34,677 bases of DNA from NCBI GenBank assembly GCA_014382665.1, contig JACNJH010000083.1:1-34677 (forward strand). The letters are read 5' to 3'. This document shows positions 14,374 through 23,168 of the stretch, piece by piece. This stretch comes from Candidatus Desulfatibia profunda. GTDB lineage: Bacteria > Desulfobacterota > Desulfobacteria > Desulfobacterales > UBA11574. The notes beneath the pieces are model-generated. The model had not been told where the DNA came from, ran no database searches, and worked only from the letters and a program-made list of their open reading frames with translations. Position 1 is the first letter of the stretch. The number at the start of each line of letters is the position of its first letter. The position numbers and the translations under genes are program-made.

Positions 14374-15822
14374 ATGGATTGTATGGATGTGCCCACCTTT
14401 CGACCGCGGCTGAAGGTTTTAAATCACCAGCAGGCTCTGGCCATCCACACGGCGGCTCTGGAAATTCTTGAAAAAATCGGATTCAAAATGGAACATTCGG
14501 GAGCCTTGGAAATGCTGGCTGATGCCGGATGCAGCGTCAGCAACAAGGACTGGGTGCGGATGCCGGCGTTTCTGGCCGAAGAAGCCGTTCGCTCGGCCCC
14601 CCGGCAGATTACCCTTTACGATCAGGCCGGCAACAAGGCCATGCCGCTGGTCGACGGGCAAGCGTTTTACGGCACCGGATCCGATGCCACCTTTACCCTG
14701 GACCTGGAAACCGGTCAGCGCCGCAGAACCGTATTGGCAGATGTTGCCAGCTTCGCCAAACTGGTGGACGGACTGGAAAACATCGCCTTTGCCATGTCGA
14801 TGGCCAATCCGGCCGATGTGCCTGTGGAACGTATCTATGTGCATGTTTTTGCCGAAATGGTAAAACATACCAACAAACCGATCGTGTTTATCGCCGACAG
14901 CGGCAAAGACATGGCTCGAATATATGATATGGCTTGTCTGGTCGCCGGCGGAGAAGACGCTTTACAACAAAAACCCTTCATTCTCAATTACTCCGAAGCC
15001 ATCAGCCCGTTGCGTTTTCCTGAAAATGTGATGGAAAAATTGATGTTCTGTGCCCGCAAGCGAATTCCGATTTGTTTTCCCTCCGGTTCCAATGCCGGCG
15101 GCGGTGCGCCCGTCACCCTGGCCGGGGCGCTGGCGCTGGGGATTGCTGAAAATTTGGTGGGGCTGGTGGTTCACCAACTCAGCGGCAAAGGGGCGCCGTT
15201 TTTATTCGGTCCCAATGTGAGTGCCCTGGATATGAAATCGAGTGTGGTCTGTTACGGCTGTCCCGAATGGAGCCTTACCCAGGCGGCCTTAGCCGACATG
15301 CGCGATGAAATTTACGGACTGCCGATCTGGGCCTTTGCCGGAGCTTCGGACGCCAAGGTAATGGATGCCCAGGCCGGTGCCGAGGCCATGTTTTCCATCA
15401 TTACCGCCCTGCTTGCCAGGGCAAATCTGATTCACGATGTCGGTTTCTTGGAATACGGGAGCACGTCCTCGCTGGAAATGATCACCATGGCCAACGAACT
15501 GATTGCCATGAGTCGGTTTTTTACCGGCGGAATACCGGTCAATGAAAATTCATTGGCACTGGATGCCATCAAACGGGTTGCTTGCGGCCCCCCCGGTTCC
15601 ATTTTTCTAATGGACGACCACACCTTTGAGAATTTCATGCAGTCTCTTTTTCTTCCGAAACTGCTGGATCGCTCTCGATACGATGCCTGGGAAAAAGAAG
15701 GCGCCAGTGATCTTTACCGGCGCTGCAATGCGGAGGCCAAACGGATTTTAGCAGAGCACGCGGTTGCGCCCAAGCCCGAGGATGTGCTAAGGACCATCAA
15801 CGGCGTTGTAAATACCGATTGA
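14374..15822 (+). CDS. MttB-superfamily corrinoid methyltransferase 3
   Basis: A 482-residue MttB-superfamily enzyme counted from ATG 14374, which lies five bases after AAGGAGG (14362-14368). The upstream in-frame ATG at 14356 has no such site. Features shared with the paralogues include AFYGTGSDATF, GASDAKVMDAQAGAEA and a MANELIAM block. The glycine-rich C-terminal motif is CGPPGSIF rather than GPGGxF. There is no internal stop, so no pyrrolysine. It follows corrinoid protein 2, its most likely methyl acceptor. Its sequence differs clearly from the methyltransferase encoded next, so the two are probably not redundant. Confidence 0.89.
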   Translation: MDCMDVPTFRPRLKVLNHQQALAIHTAALEILEKIGFKMEHSGALEMLADAGCSVSNKDWVRMPAFLAEEAVRSAPRQITLYDQAGNKAMPLVDGQAFYGTGSDATFTLDLETGQRRRTVLADVASFAKLVDGLENIAFAMSMANPADVPVERIYVHVFAEMVKHTNKPIVFIADSGKDMARIYDMACLVAGGEDALQQKPFILNYSEAISPLRFPENVMEKLMFCARKRIPICFPSGSNAGGGAPVTLAGALALGIAENLVGLVVHQLSGKGAPFLFGPNVSALDMKSSVVCYGCPEWSLTQAALADMRDEIYGLPIWAFAGASDAKVMDAQAGAEAMFSIITALLARANLIHDVGFLEYGSTSSLEMITMANELIAMSRFFTGGIPVNENSLALDAIKRVACGPPGSIFLMDDHTFENFMQSLFLPKLLDRSRYDAWEKEGASDLYRRCNAEAKRILAEHAVAPKPEDVLRTINGVVNTD

Positions 15823-15897
15823 TAGCGTGTCCGTAACTCCATGGGGTACGGTCTTTACGGTTTTTGCAGTTGACGTGATGCTTTGGAGGTAGTCACT

Positions 15898-17334
15898 ATG
15901 CAACCGCCCTTTTTGCCCGGCTGCTTTTTGTCAGCAAAACAGCTTAAAGCCATCGACCAAACCGCACGCCGGATTCTCAAACAGATAGGAATTCGTATTC
16001 CGGACCCGGAGACTTTAGAGACACTGGCAGCCGCCGGAGCCCGGGTGGACCGGCGCAAATCCAGAGTTCGTTTTGAAAAAGACTGGCTTGACCGGCACCT
16101 GATCCAGGCGCCCTCGCGCTTTACCCTGTATTCGCGCGATGGAAACAGCGACGTGCATCTGGGAAGCGGCCATGTTTATTTTTCCAACGGGGGTCGCGTC
16201 TTTCGCATCCTGGACATGGCCACCGGCGGATATCGCCTCACCATGCTCAGAGATATTGCCCATACGGCGGCCCTGGTGCATCAACTGGAGCACATCCACC
16301 TGTATATCATTGCGTGTCAAGCTCACGATATAGGTCCCAAAAATTACCATTTAAACGATTTTTACCAGGCCTTCAGCCACACCACCAAACATGTGATGGG
16401 GGGATGCGACACCCTTGAAGGCACCAAGCAAATGGTTGCCTTGGCAAGTCTGGTTGCCGGCGGAGAAGATCGGCTCAAAGCAAAACCGTTTGTTTCGGTG
16501 ATTACCAATCCGGTCAGCCCGCTGACCATGGATACCGAAGCGCTGCGTATTTTCAAGTTTTGCTGCCGCCACGGCATCCCGGTTACCTGTGCGCCGGCGC
16601 CCATATCCGGCGCCACCGCTCCGGCCAGCCTGGCCGGCACTCTGGTCCAAACCCACGCGGAAGCTCTGGCCGGCGTCGCCCTGGCCCAGGTCTTTGAGCC
16701 CGGAGCAAAAGTGCTGTATGGTGCGGTGCCGTCAACCATGGATCTGCGCAACATGGATTACACCATGGGTTCGGTGGAAATGGCCATGCTCAATGCCGCG
16801 GCGGTGCAACTTGCCAGGCACTACCGGCTGCCGATTTATGCTTCAGGGGGTGTCACCGAGGCCAAACGGCCGGACATTCAGGCCGGCTGCGAAAAAAGTA
16901 TTTCCAACTTGATGGTAGCGTTGAACGGTGCCGACCTGGTTCACCTGGCGGCCGGTATGCTGGATTCCGTCAATTCCATCTCTTATGAACAGTACGTGAT
17001 TGACAACGAAATCATCGGCATGATTCAGCGGCTGGTGAAAGGAATTCGAGTGGATCAGGATACCCTGGCCTTTGATGTTATTAACAAGGTCGGGCCCGGC
17101 GGCAATTTTGTACTGGAAGATCACACCGTCGAGCACATGTTGGATGAATTTTTTTACCCCGGCCTGGGGGTGCGCTGCAACTTCGACGTCTGGGAACAAA
17201 AAGGGCGGCCCAGCATGCTGAGCCGGGCCGTAGATCGGGTCAAAAAGATTCTCGATGACGGCCCCGAGGGGCTTTTGGCCCCCGATCTGATCATTCGGAT
17301 TAACAAGGCGTTTTCCGATATCATACCGCTTTGA
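15898..17334 (+). CDS. MttB-superfamily corrinoid methyltransferase 4
   Basis: A 478-residue MttB-superfamily enzyme. ATG 15898 is preferred over the in-frame TTG at 15883 because TTGGAGG then forms the ribosome-binding site, eight bases upstream. It has VYFSNGGRV, GVTEAKRPDIQAG, DNEIIGMIQR and KVGPGGNF. It is the closest in these motifs to methyltransferase 1, sharing the long block from DNEIIGM through GIRVD to GPGG. There is no internal stop. Its partner is probably corrinoid protein 2. It could act on a substrate related to that of methyltransferase 1, or on the partly demethylated product. Confidence 0.9.
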   Translation: MQPPFLPGCFLSAKQLKAIDQTARRILKQIGIRIPDPETLETLAAAGARVDRRKSRVRFEKDWLDRHLIQAPSRFTLYSRDGNSDVHLGSGHVYFSNGGRVFRILDMATGGYRLTMLRDIAHTAALVHQLEHIHLYIIACQAHDIGPKNYHLNDFYQAFSHTTKHVMGGCDTLEGTKQMVALASLVAGGEDRLKAKPFVSVITNPVSPLTMDTEALRIFKFCCRHGIPVTCAPAPISGATAPASLAGTLVQTHAEALAGVALAQVFEPGAKVLYGAVPSTMDLRNMDYTMGSVEMAMLNAAAVQLARHYRLPIYASGGVTEAKRPDIQAGCEKSISNLMVALNGADLVHLAAGMLDSVNSISYEQYVIDNEIIGMIQRLVKGIRVDQDTLAFDVINKVGPGGNFVLEDHTVEHMLDEFFYPGLGVRCNFDVWEQKGRPSMLSRAVDRVKKILDDGPEGLLAPDLIIRINKAFSDIIPL

Positions 17335-17371
17335 TTGGGTTCAGGCGTCATGAAAAAAACAGACAACAAAG

Positions 17372-19285
17372 ATGAATAAACCAAAAAAGAAAAAGCGCAG
17401 TATCGGCACCTTGCCGACAAAGAAATACAAAAGCCGTTATGTCAGGCTGAATGTCCTGCCGGATGATCTGTGGTTGAAGGTTCCTTACGGCCAAACGGTT
17501 TTCGAGGCCCTGCAAAAAAGCGATCTGAACCTGGATAGCGATTGCGGCGGAATGGGTAAGTGCGGAAAATGCAAGATTCAGGTGCTTTCTTCTCTGGACA
17601 AGCCCTCCAAGGCAGCCCGCGATTTGCTCAGCGACCAGGAGGTAAAACAAGGAATCCGTCTGGCCTGCCGTACCACGATGTACAGGGATGTTTTGATCCG
17701 CATTGGAGCATTCGATCCCGACCAAGAGTACTATCAAATTCTGAAAACCGGCGAAAGGCCGCTGTTTTATTTTGATCCGTTGATTCAAAAACGGCTGGTT
17801 GCGCTGCCGGCCGAAACTCAAGATATAGGACTTTCGCACCTGGATCGGATCAAATTGATACTGGGGCGAGAATACCGCAATCTAAGTGCTTCCCTGCATT
17901 GCCTGAGAAACCTGCCGATGATGCTTGCAAAAACCAACGAACACGGCACGGCAGTTCTTCACGATAACCAGTTGATGGCCTGGCAACGCCGGGATGAGCT
18001 GGAGCGGGCTTACGGACTTGTGTTTGATCTGGGCACAACGACCCTGGTTGGGAAGCTGATCAATTTGAACAGCGGTATTGAAGTGGCGGCGGTGTCCCGC
18101 TTAAACAGTCAGGTCAAATACGGATCGGACGTGATCAGCCGCCTGCAGTATATCAAATCGAATCGAGGCGGTCTTGGCAAGCTCGCCAAGCTGCTGGTAA
18201 AAGACCTTATCGGCATCACCGAACGCCTGCTGGAGGTGGAAGGGCTCCGTCAGCGGGAAATTTTTATCGCCGTAGCAGCGGGCAACACGACTATGCAGCA
18301 TATTCTTTTAAAAATTGATCCCGTCAGCATTGCCGGGGCACCCTTTGCGCCGGTGTTAACCGACGGCATGGTGATCAAAGCCGCCGACATCGGGCTGCCC
18401 TTGCATCCCGCCGCCTTGCTGTACGTCATGCCGGCTAAATCCGGCTATATCGGGGGAGATCTTATCAGCATGATTGTTGCTTCCGGTGCCGCTGAACAAG
18501 ATGATCAAATGATTCTAGGGCTGGACCTTGGTACGAACGGTGAAATTTTTTTAGGCAATCGAAATCGGCTTCTCACCTGTTCGGCCGCGGCCGGTCCCGC
18601 CCTTGAAGGTGCACGAATTTCCAGCGGAATGATCGCCAGAACCGGGGCTATCGAGGGGGTTCGCACCGAAGAAGGGCAGATGCGTTATCGGATTATCGGC
18701 AATATCAAACCCAAAGGCATTTGTGGCAGCGGCCTGGTGGATCTGGCTGCCGTATTGCTGCATTGCGGGATCATCGACCCTGAAGGCCTGATTCGCCGAC
18801 AACAGGCAGATGCCGAAAATATGATAGAAAAACAAGTGGTTCAAAGGGACGGTGTTTGCGACTTTATCGTAGCCTCCGGCGAGGAAAGTTTCGATCAACG
18901 TACCATTTACCTTACCCAAAAGGATGTACGCGAACTTCAGCTCGCCAAAGGGGCCGTGGCCGCCGGTATTGAGATTTTGACCAAGGAAATGCAGATCGGG
19001 GTAAACGACATTGACCGTATCTACCTGGCCGGCGCTCTTGGAAATTACATCAATCCATACAGCGCCATGCGCATCGGCCTGATTCCCACAGTCGACGCCG
19101 ACAAGATCAAATCCCTGGGCAATGCCGCCAGTACCGGTGCTTCCATGGCTTTGCTGTCTAAATCCTACTGGAACAAGGCCATCGACCTGTCTCGTTCGAT
19201 TTCGTATGTCGAGTTGTCAACCCACCCGGAATTTAACGAGCATTTTATTGCCAACCTGGATTTCCCCGATGCAAATCTGTGGTAG
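17372..19285 (+). CDS. RACo-like reductive activator of corrinoid proteins (ferredoxin + ASKHA ATPase)
   Basis: A 637-residue protein that reduces inactive Co(II) corrinoid proteins back to Co(I) with ATP. The N-terminal [2Fe-2S] domain has C58, C64, C67 and C99 in the CGGMGKCGKC plus LACR pattern. A linker region (about 105-210) follows, then the actin-like ATPase part with DLGTTT (219-224), a second phosphate-binding loop DLGTNG (385-390), and GPALEGARI and CGSGLVDL further on. This is the architecture of RACo/DUF4445 proteins. It ends the cluster and probably serves both corrinoid proteins. The ribosome-binding site is weak. A nine-codon frame (ATG 17350, stop 17377-17379) overlaps the start and could couple translation. 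Confidence 0.92.
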   Translation: MNKPKKKKRSIGTLPTKKYKSRYVRLNVLPDDLWLKVPYGQTVFEALQKSDLNLDSDCGGMGKCGKCKIQVLSSLDKPSKAARDLLSDQEVKQGIRLACRTTMYRDVLIRIGAFDPDQEYYQILKTGERPLFYFDPLIQKRLVALPAETQDIGLSHLDRIKLILGREYRNLSASLHCLRNLPMMLAKTNEHGTAVLHDNQLMAWQRRDELERAYGLVFDLGTTTLVGKLINLNSGIEVAAVSRLNSQVKYGSDVISRLQYIKSNRGGLGKLAKLLVKDLIGITERLLEVEGLRQREIFIAVAAGNTTMQHILLKIDPVSIAGAPFAPVLTDGMVIKAADIGLPLHPAALLYVMPAKSGYIGGDLISMIVASGAAEQDDQMILGLDLGTNGEIFLGNRNRLLTCSAAAGPALEGARISSGMIARTGAIEGVRTEEGQMRYRIIGNIKPKGICGSGLVDLAAVLLHCGIIDPEGLIRRQQADAENMIEKQVVQRDGVCDFIVASGEESFDQRTIYLTQKDVRELQLAKGAVAAGIEILTKEMQIGVNDIDRIYLAGALGNYINPYSAMRIGLIPTVDADKIKSLGNAASTGASMALLSKSYWNKAIDLSRSISYVELSTHPEFNEHFIANLDFPDANLW

Positions 19286-19612
19286 TCCCTGCCGCTTCAA
19301 TTTGAATATCTTTTTCGACAAGAGTGATATTGAACATTGAATTATTGGCTAGACAAGGACCGTAGAAACAACTATTTTTGGCTTGTTAATCGATAAATAT
19401 CAACTAGTTCGCGTGTCCGAACCCTGTTTAAAAACATATGTTGACAAATGAAAAAATCGGACGTTTATTTGAGATAACTTATTTTCCGGTTGACCATATC
19501 GCAAGGTCAATAAAAGTAAGGTTGGAGCAACACCCGGATTTGAAAGAAAAAAATGACCGAATTGATTCATAATTAAGGATTTGAAACCAATACACCGAAC
19601 GGAGGAACAATC
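19286..19612. other. Intergenic region after the methyltransferase cluster
   Basis: 327 bases without a gene. An imperfect inverted repeat lies at 19296-19310 and 19325-19340 (TTCAATTTGAATATC against GATATTGAACATTGAA) and could end the cluster transcript, although no T-run follows. A TTGACA at 19441-19446 could be a -35 box for the LysM gene, with only a poor -10 about 17 bases later. The right end carries the GGAGG site of that gene. Confidence 0.4.
19296..19340 (+). terminator. Possible terminator-like inverted repeat after the RACo gene
   Basis: The stem of 19296-19310 with 19325-19340 is about 15 bp with a few mismatches and a 14-base loop. It lies just after the RACo stop. It lacks a U-tract, so it may be an mRNA 3'-end stabiliser rather than an intrinsic terminator. 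Confidence 0.3.
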
Positions 19613-20275
19613 ATGAAATGGAAAGAGGGGTCTGAAAATAAAACCGGCGAAAAGGAAGCCGATCCGGATGATTACCTGGATAATAATGATACATATTCGC
19701 CATTGAGTAAAAATTCGCAAGACAGCCTGGCATCCATTATTTTCGGCCTGCTGAAACCCACCTATCTGGCCATCGGTGCAGCGGTGTTGATTCTGATCCT
19801 GGCGCTGGCCTTGCTGACGTCCAAAAACGGTTCTCATGCCATTGAAAAGCAAAACAAAGAACTTGCGGCCAGCCTGAAACAGCTCGAGGCCCGCCTGGAC
19901 AACCTCGAGAGCCGGCCAGCAGCATCTGCCAAAACGGAAGATCAAGCCCAGAACATCGAGCGCCTCAAAGCCAGGCTGGATCGCTTGGAAACGACAACGA
20001 CGGCACGTATCGATAGCCTGGACAAGGAGATGAAAAAGTCAGGTACAAAACCGGTAGAAGCGGTTCCCCCCAAAGCATCCTCTCAAGCGCCGGCGCCTGC
20101 CGCGGAAAGAACCAAGGCTGCCGCGCCGCGCAGCCATAAGGTACAGACCGGCGATACGCTCTTTAGCATCGCGCGCCGTTACGGCGTTTCCCTTGAGACC
20201 TTGCGCCGCATCAACAAACTGACGCCTGGTCAGAGCATTCATCCCGGAGACAGCCTGATTGTGGAAGAACGCTGA
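19613..20275 (+). CDS. Membrane-anchored LysM-domain protein with coiled coil
   Basis: A 220-residue protein. The first 50 residues are charged and predicted cytoplasmic, followed by one membrane segment at about 51-70 (YLAIGAAVLILILALALL). Next come a coiled coil at about 75-140 (LEARLDNLES and RLKARLDRLE), a proline/alanine-rich linker, and a C-terminal LysM domain at about 175-218 (HKVQTGDTLFSIARRYGVS). LysM binds peptidoglycan, so the protein probably ties the inner membrane to the cell wall. A GGAGG site precedes the ATG. It is separate from the methyltransferase cluster. Confidence 0.85.
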   Translation: MKWKEGSENKTGEKEADPDDYLDNNDTYSPLSKNSQDSLASIIFGLLKPTYLAIGAAVLILILALALLTSKNGSHAIEKQNKELAASLKQLEARLDNLESRPAASAKTEDQAQNIERLKARLDRLETTTTARIDSLDKEMKKSGTKPVEAVPPKASSQAPAPAAERTKAAAPRSHKVQTGDTLFSIARRYGVSLETLRRINKLTPGQSIHPGDSLIVEER

Positions 20276-20394
20276 ACCTCGGGAGCCACAATAGCCGTTC
20301 TCTGCCTCGGGCCTGGGTATAGGGTAGAAGCCCGGTGAGCTTCCGATTTTATGCAAGATTCAGGTGAGAAATCATTTAATATCTGTTCGAATCA

Positions 20395-20808
20395 ATGCTG
20401 CAAATCTCTAACAAAGTAACCATTTCCGCCAGCGAAATCGAGATAAGTGCTATTCGCGCCCAGGGAGCGGGTGGGCAGAATGTAAATAAGGTCTCGACCG
20501 CCGTGCACTTGCGTTTTAAAATTAATGATTCATCGCTGCCCGATTATTATAAAGAAAGACTCTTGAAGCTGAACGATCAGCGCATCACCAAAGAGGGCGT
20601 CGTCGTTATCAAGGCTCAGCAATACCGAAGCTACGAGAAAAATAGGGAGGAGGCGCTGAGACGACTCCAAGAACTCATAAAAAGCGTGGCCGTGTCACCC
20701 AAAAGGCGCATACCGACCCGGCCGTCCCGCGGCTATCATCAAAAACGCCTCGATCACAAAAGTAAGCGAGGTCAGCTTAAGACTTTGAGAGGGAAGGTTG
20801 CCGGTTAA
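20395..20808 (+). CDS. arfB: Alternative ribosome-rescue factor / peptidyl-tRNA hydrolase ArfB (YaeJ)
   Basis: A 137-residue protein of the release-factor-like hydrolase family. The catalytic GGQ is at residues 26-28 in RAQGAGGQNVNK, and the C-terminal tail is strongly basic (SPKRRIPTRPSRGYHQKRLDHKSKRG as separate basic patches), as needed to enter the empty mRNA channel of stalled ribosomes. It releases nascent chains from ribosomes on non-stop mRNA. The length is normal. The stop codon is at 20806-20808. No clear operon partner is seen. Confidence 0.92.
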   Translation: MLQISNKVTISASEIEISAIRAQGAGGQNVNKVSTAVHLRFKINDSSLPDYYKERLLKLNDQRITKEGVVVIKAQQYRSYEKNREEALRRLQELIKSVAVSPKRRIPTRPSRGYHQKRLDHKSKRGQLKTLRGKVAG

Positions 20809-20937
20809 TGGTAACGGCACTTCAGTATCTTCCAGGCAAATTTTATTGGCGATCCTGCCTTTCAGCCTGTTTGGTTTAGATTAAAAACACAAGGGAAGTG
20901 TTGATTTTGATGAGGCATCCAGTGTAACCTGTTATAG

Positions 20938-21450
20938 ATGAAACGCCAACATCTGAAAATTTTCTTATGTTATATAACTTTTTTATTGGCTGTTCCATCT
21001 GTCTTGGCTGCCGGACAATTTAAGGTTATACGTATCCATGCTGGGGATACCGTAACGGCCTATGGCCAGGATATCGAAATAATAGTTACACTCTTAGGTA
21101 TCGATGCTCCGGAGTCATCCATGAAATACGGGCAGCCGGCACAACCATACAGCAAACAGGCCAAAGAATTTCTTTCTGAATTAATTTTGAATAAAGACGT
21201 AGAGATAAAAGGGTATGGTTTGGATCCTTTCAATCGAATCCTTGGTGTTATTTATGTCAACGGGGTCAATGTAAATCTTGAGATGCTTAAAGCCGGCTTT
21301 GCAGAAGTTTATCGGGGTCGATCCGCCGGAAACGATATCATGCCGTATCGCCGGGCGGAGGCCGAAGCTCGGGAAGCTAAAAGAGGCATCTGGTCCTTAG
21401 GGAAATATTATGTTTCACCCAAAGATTGGCGCAGAAAACATGAACAATAG
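20938..21450 (+). CDS. Secreted thermonuclease-family (SNase-like) protein
   Basis: A 170-residue protein with a cleavable-looking signal peptide (about 1-24) and one SNase-like OB-fold domain. Recognisable are AGDTV, the block LLGIDAPES, DPFNRILGVIYVNG and LKAGFAEVY. The arginine before LLGIDAPE in most active relatives (the Arg35 position of staphylococcal nuclease) reads Thr (VTLLGIDAPE). The glutamate position in the following loop is also not obvious. The Arg in DPFNR is kept. It may therefore have reduced or altered nuclease activity. The start lacks a good ribosome-binding site. Confidence 0.82.
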   Translation: MKRQHLKIFLCYITFLLAVPSVLAAGQFKVIRIHAGDTVTAYGQDIEIIVTLLGIDAPESSMKYGQPAQPYSKQAKEFLSELILNKDVEIKGYGLDPFNRILGVIYVNGVNVNLEMLKAGFAEVYRGRSAGNDIMPYRRAEAEAREAKRGIWSLGKYYVSPKDWRRKHEQ

Positions 21451-21481
21451 CCCATAAACTGTTCAAAAAAAGGGGGGCGAT

Positions 21482-22036
21482 ATGAAGCAGGGGAGATGGA
21501 TACTACTTCTGATATTGATTTTGTTTTCAGCACCGGTTTCAGCCGAATTTTACAAATATGTGGATAAGGATGGAAACGTTCTATACACGGACGATTTAAG
21601 CCAGGTTCCTGAAGAACAACGTGCGGGTCTCAGGGTTTTTGATGAATCCCAAAGCGGGACCTATTCAACGACCGGGGATGTTGAAAAACAGGAAAAACAG
21701 ATGTTACCCGGTGAAGGTGAGACAAGCAGGCAAAAGGAAGCGGGTGATTTTGAAGAAACAAGGCAACGCCTTGAAAAACAGAAAGAGGCCCTGGACAAAG
21801 AAAGTGAGGCCCTGGAAAAGGAAAGAGAGGCCTTGGTAAAAGAAAAAGAAGAACTTGTTTCCAGTAGACGCTTTAAATCCGGGTCAGACTCCATAGTCAA
21901 GAAAAAACTCAAGGAACTAACTGAAAAAACGGAAAAATTTAGAAAAAAATTAAATGTTATGAAGGAAAAAAGAGCTGCACACGAGGCCGAAGTTGAAGCA
22001 TTCAATGCCAAGGCAAACGAGGCTCAGAAACGGTAA
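21482..22036 (+). CDS. DUF4124-type envelope protein with long coiled coil
   Basis: A 184-residue protein with a signal peptide (about 1-21, ending PVSAEF). A DUF4124-like segment follows (FYKYVDKDGNVLYTDDLS). Residues about 85-180 are extremely rich in Lys and Glu and form a long coiled coil with near-repeats of the form EKQKEALDKESEALEKE. The function of DUF4124 is unknown, and many members sit in the periplasm. An AGGGGGGCG ribosome-binding site is present. It follows the thermonuclease-like gene by 31 bases, so the two may be co-transcribed. Confidence 0.78.
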   Translation: MKQGRWILLLILILFSAPVSAEFYKYVDKDGNVLYTDDLSQVPEEQRAGLRVFDESQSGTYSTTGDVEKQEKQMLPGEGETSRQKEAGDFEETRQRLEKQKEALDKESEALEKEREALVKEKEELVSSRRFKSGSDSIVKKKLKELTEKTEKFRKKLNVMKEKRAAHEAEVEAFNAKANEAQKR

Positions 22037-22175
22037 CAGGTATTAATCCCGTCCGATCAGGTTGTAATCATTCTCATTTTTTCTATATACTTACCCTGCT
22101 CGCTGACAAAAGATACGGCAACCTGTGAAACAGTTATGCAAAAGCTGAGACCTTTTTAAAACAATGACTTGAACC

Positions 22176-22667
22176 ATGAAAATCTCTGTCATAGACAATC
22201 TGGAAGCTGAGACAGAACCTCTGAGCTATGCAGAAGCGGCTAGCGTTGCAGCGTTGATCAGGCAAAACACTCAGGATGTCAACCAGGGTGAGTATGCTCC
22301 GGCCGAGTTGGAAAGATTGTCTGCCTTTGCAACGCCTGAGAATATTCAGAAAGAGCTGAAGAGAGGCTACCTGATTACGCTTTTGAGCGATGAGGGAGAT
22401 CAGGTTGGTTGTGGAATCGTCGTGCCAAGGGGAATGATGCTTGTCATCAGGACATTGCAGGTCAAAATGAACTACTGTGGGAAGGGATATGGCTCACTCT
22501 TATATCGTCACTGCGAAAAACGAATCAAACAAGCAGGCTTGAAAGAAATTGAAGTTGAAGTTCCTAAATTCCCGCGTTCGGAAGCTTTCTACAAAAAGCA
22601 TGGATTTGTGAAAACCGGAAATCCGACCCTGGGAGATTTGTATTTTGCCATGTTCAAATATCTTTGA
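22176..22667 (+). CDS. GNAT-family N-acetyltransferase
   Basis: A 163-residue acetyltransferase with the GNAT fold. The acetyl-CoA pyrophosphate loop appears as NYCGKGYGSLLYRHCEKR, preceded by a beta strand (IRTLQVK) and followed by FPRSEAFYKKHGFVKTGN, the usual motif-B end. The N-terminal 60 residues hold a helix pair before the core. The substrate cannot be inferred. It ends 31 bases before the YajD-like gene. Confidence 0.87.
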   Translation: MKISVIDNLEAETEPLSYAEAASVAALIRQNTQDVNQGEYAPAELERLSAFATPENIQKELKRGYLITLLSDEGDQVGCGIVVPRGMMLVIRTLQVKMNYCGKGYGSLLYRHCEKRIKQAGLKEIEVEVPKFPRSEAFYKKHGFVKTGNPTLGDLYFAMFKYL

Positions 22668-22713
22668 GGCCTGCGGAGGCTTTTTCTAAACCGGTCAAAT
22701 GGAGGGTGTGGCT

Positions 22714-23097
22714 ATGCCATCAAAGAAGACGCGAAAAGAAGTCGACCGGCGGGACCAAATCATTGCCGAAGCTCGCCGCGACCGCGAGCGTCGGGAAAAG
22801 ACCTATCGGGAGCGAGCCCTCAAGATTTACCCGTGGATCTGTGCGCGGTGCGGGCGCGAATTCACAGGCAAGAAACTTCGTGAGCTTACGGTTCATCACA
22901 AGGATCACAACCACGATAACAATCCGCCGGACGGCAGCAACTGGGAACTGCTGTGCCTTTACTGTCACGACAATGAGCACTCGCGCTATTTGGAGGCGGA
23001 CTGGTACGACGGTCCGACGCCGGGCGGCAAGCAAACGCCGTCTTCTACCTACAAACCATTTGCCGATCTCGAGGCCTTACTGAAGGGAAAAAAGTAG
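22714..23097 (+). CDS. yajD: YajD-family HNH nuclease
   Basis: A 127-residue HNH-type protein that closely resembles E. coli YajD. It has YREKALKIYPW-like YRERALKIYPW, two CxxC zinc motifs (CARC and CLYC), the HNH core with TVHHKDHNHDNNP, then NWELLCLYCHDNEHSR and the C-terminal FADLEAL. ATG 22714 is preferred over ATG 22699 because GGAGGG then lies seven bases upstream. The role in vivo is not established. YajD-like proteins are usually chromosomal rather than phage homing nucleases. Confidence 0.88.
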   Translation: MPSKKTRKEVDRRDQIIAEARRDRERREKTYRERALKIYPWICARCGREFTGKKLRELTVHHKDHNHDNNPPDGSNWELLCLYCHDNEHSRYLEADWYDGPTPGGKQTPSSTYKPFADLEALLKGKK

Positions 23098-23119
23098 CAG
23101 TTGCTGAACGTTATGGTTA

Positions 23120-23168
23120 AATTGGGGTTAAAAAAAACAGGTGAGCCGGATATTTTCCTTCCGGGCTA
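23120..23168 (-). terminator. Candidate intrinsic terminator for the unknown gene at 23166-23702
   Basis: On the minus strand a stem AGCCCGGA with TCCGGCT (one bulge) is followed a few bases later by eight T residues. It begins at the stop codon of the minus-strand gene and also lies downstream of the convergent yajD gene. Confidence 0.55.

Noticed and set aside
14468-14927. Long alternative frames overlapping methyltransferase 3
   Set aside because: They are shadow frames of a clear MttB gene and show no domains.
4625-17334. Pyrrolysine-containing MttB genes
   Set aside because: All four frames run through full length with no internal TAG, so they are non-pyrrolysine members.
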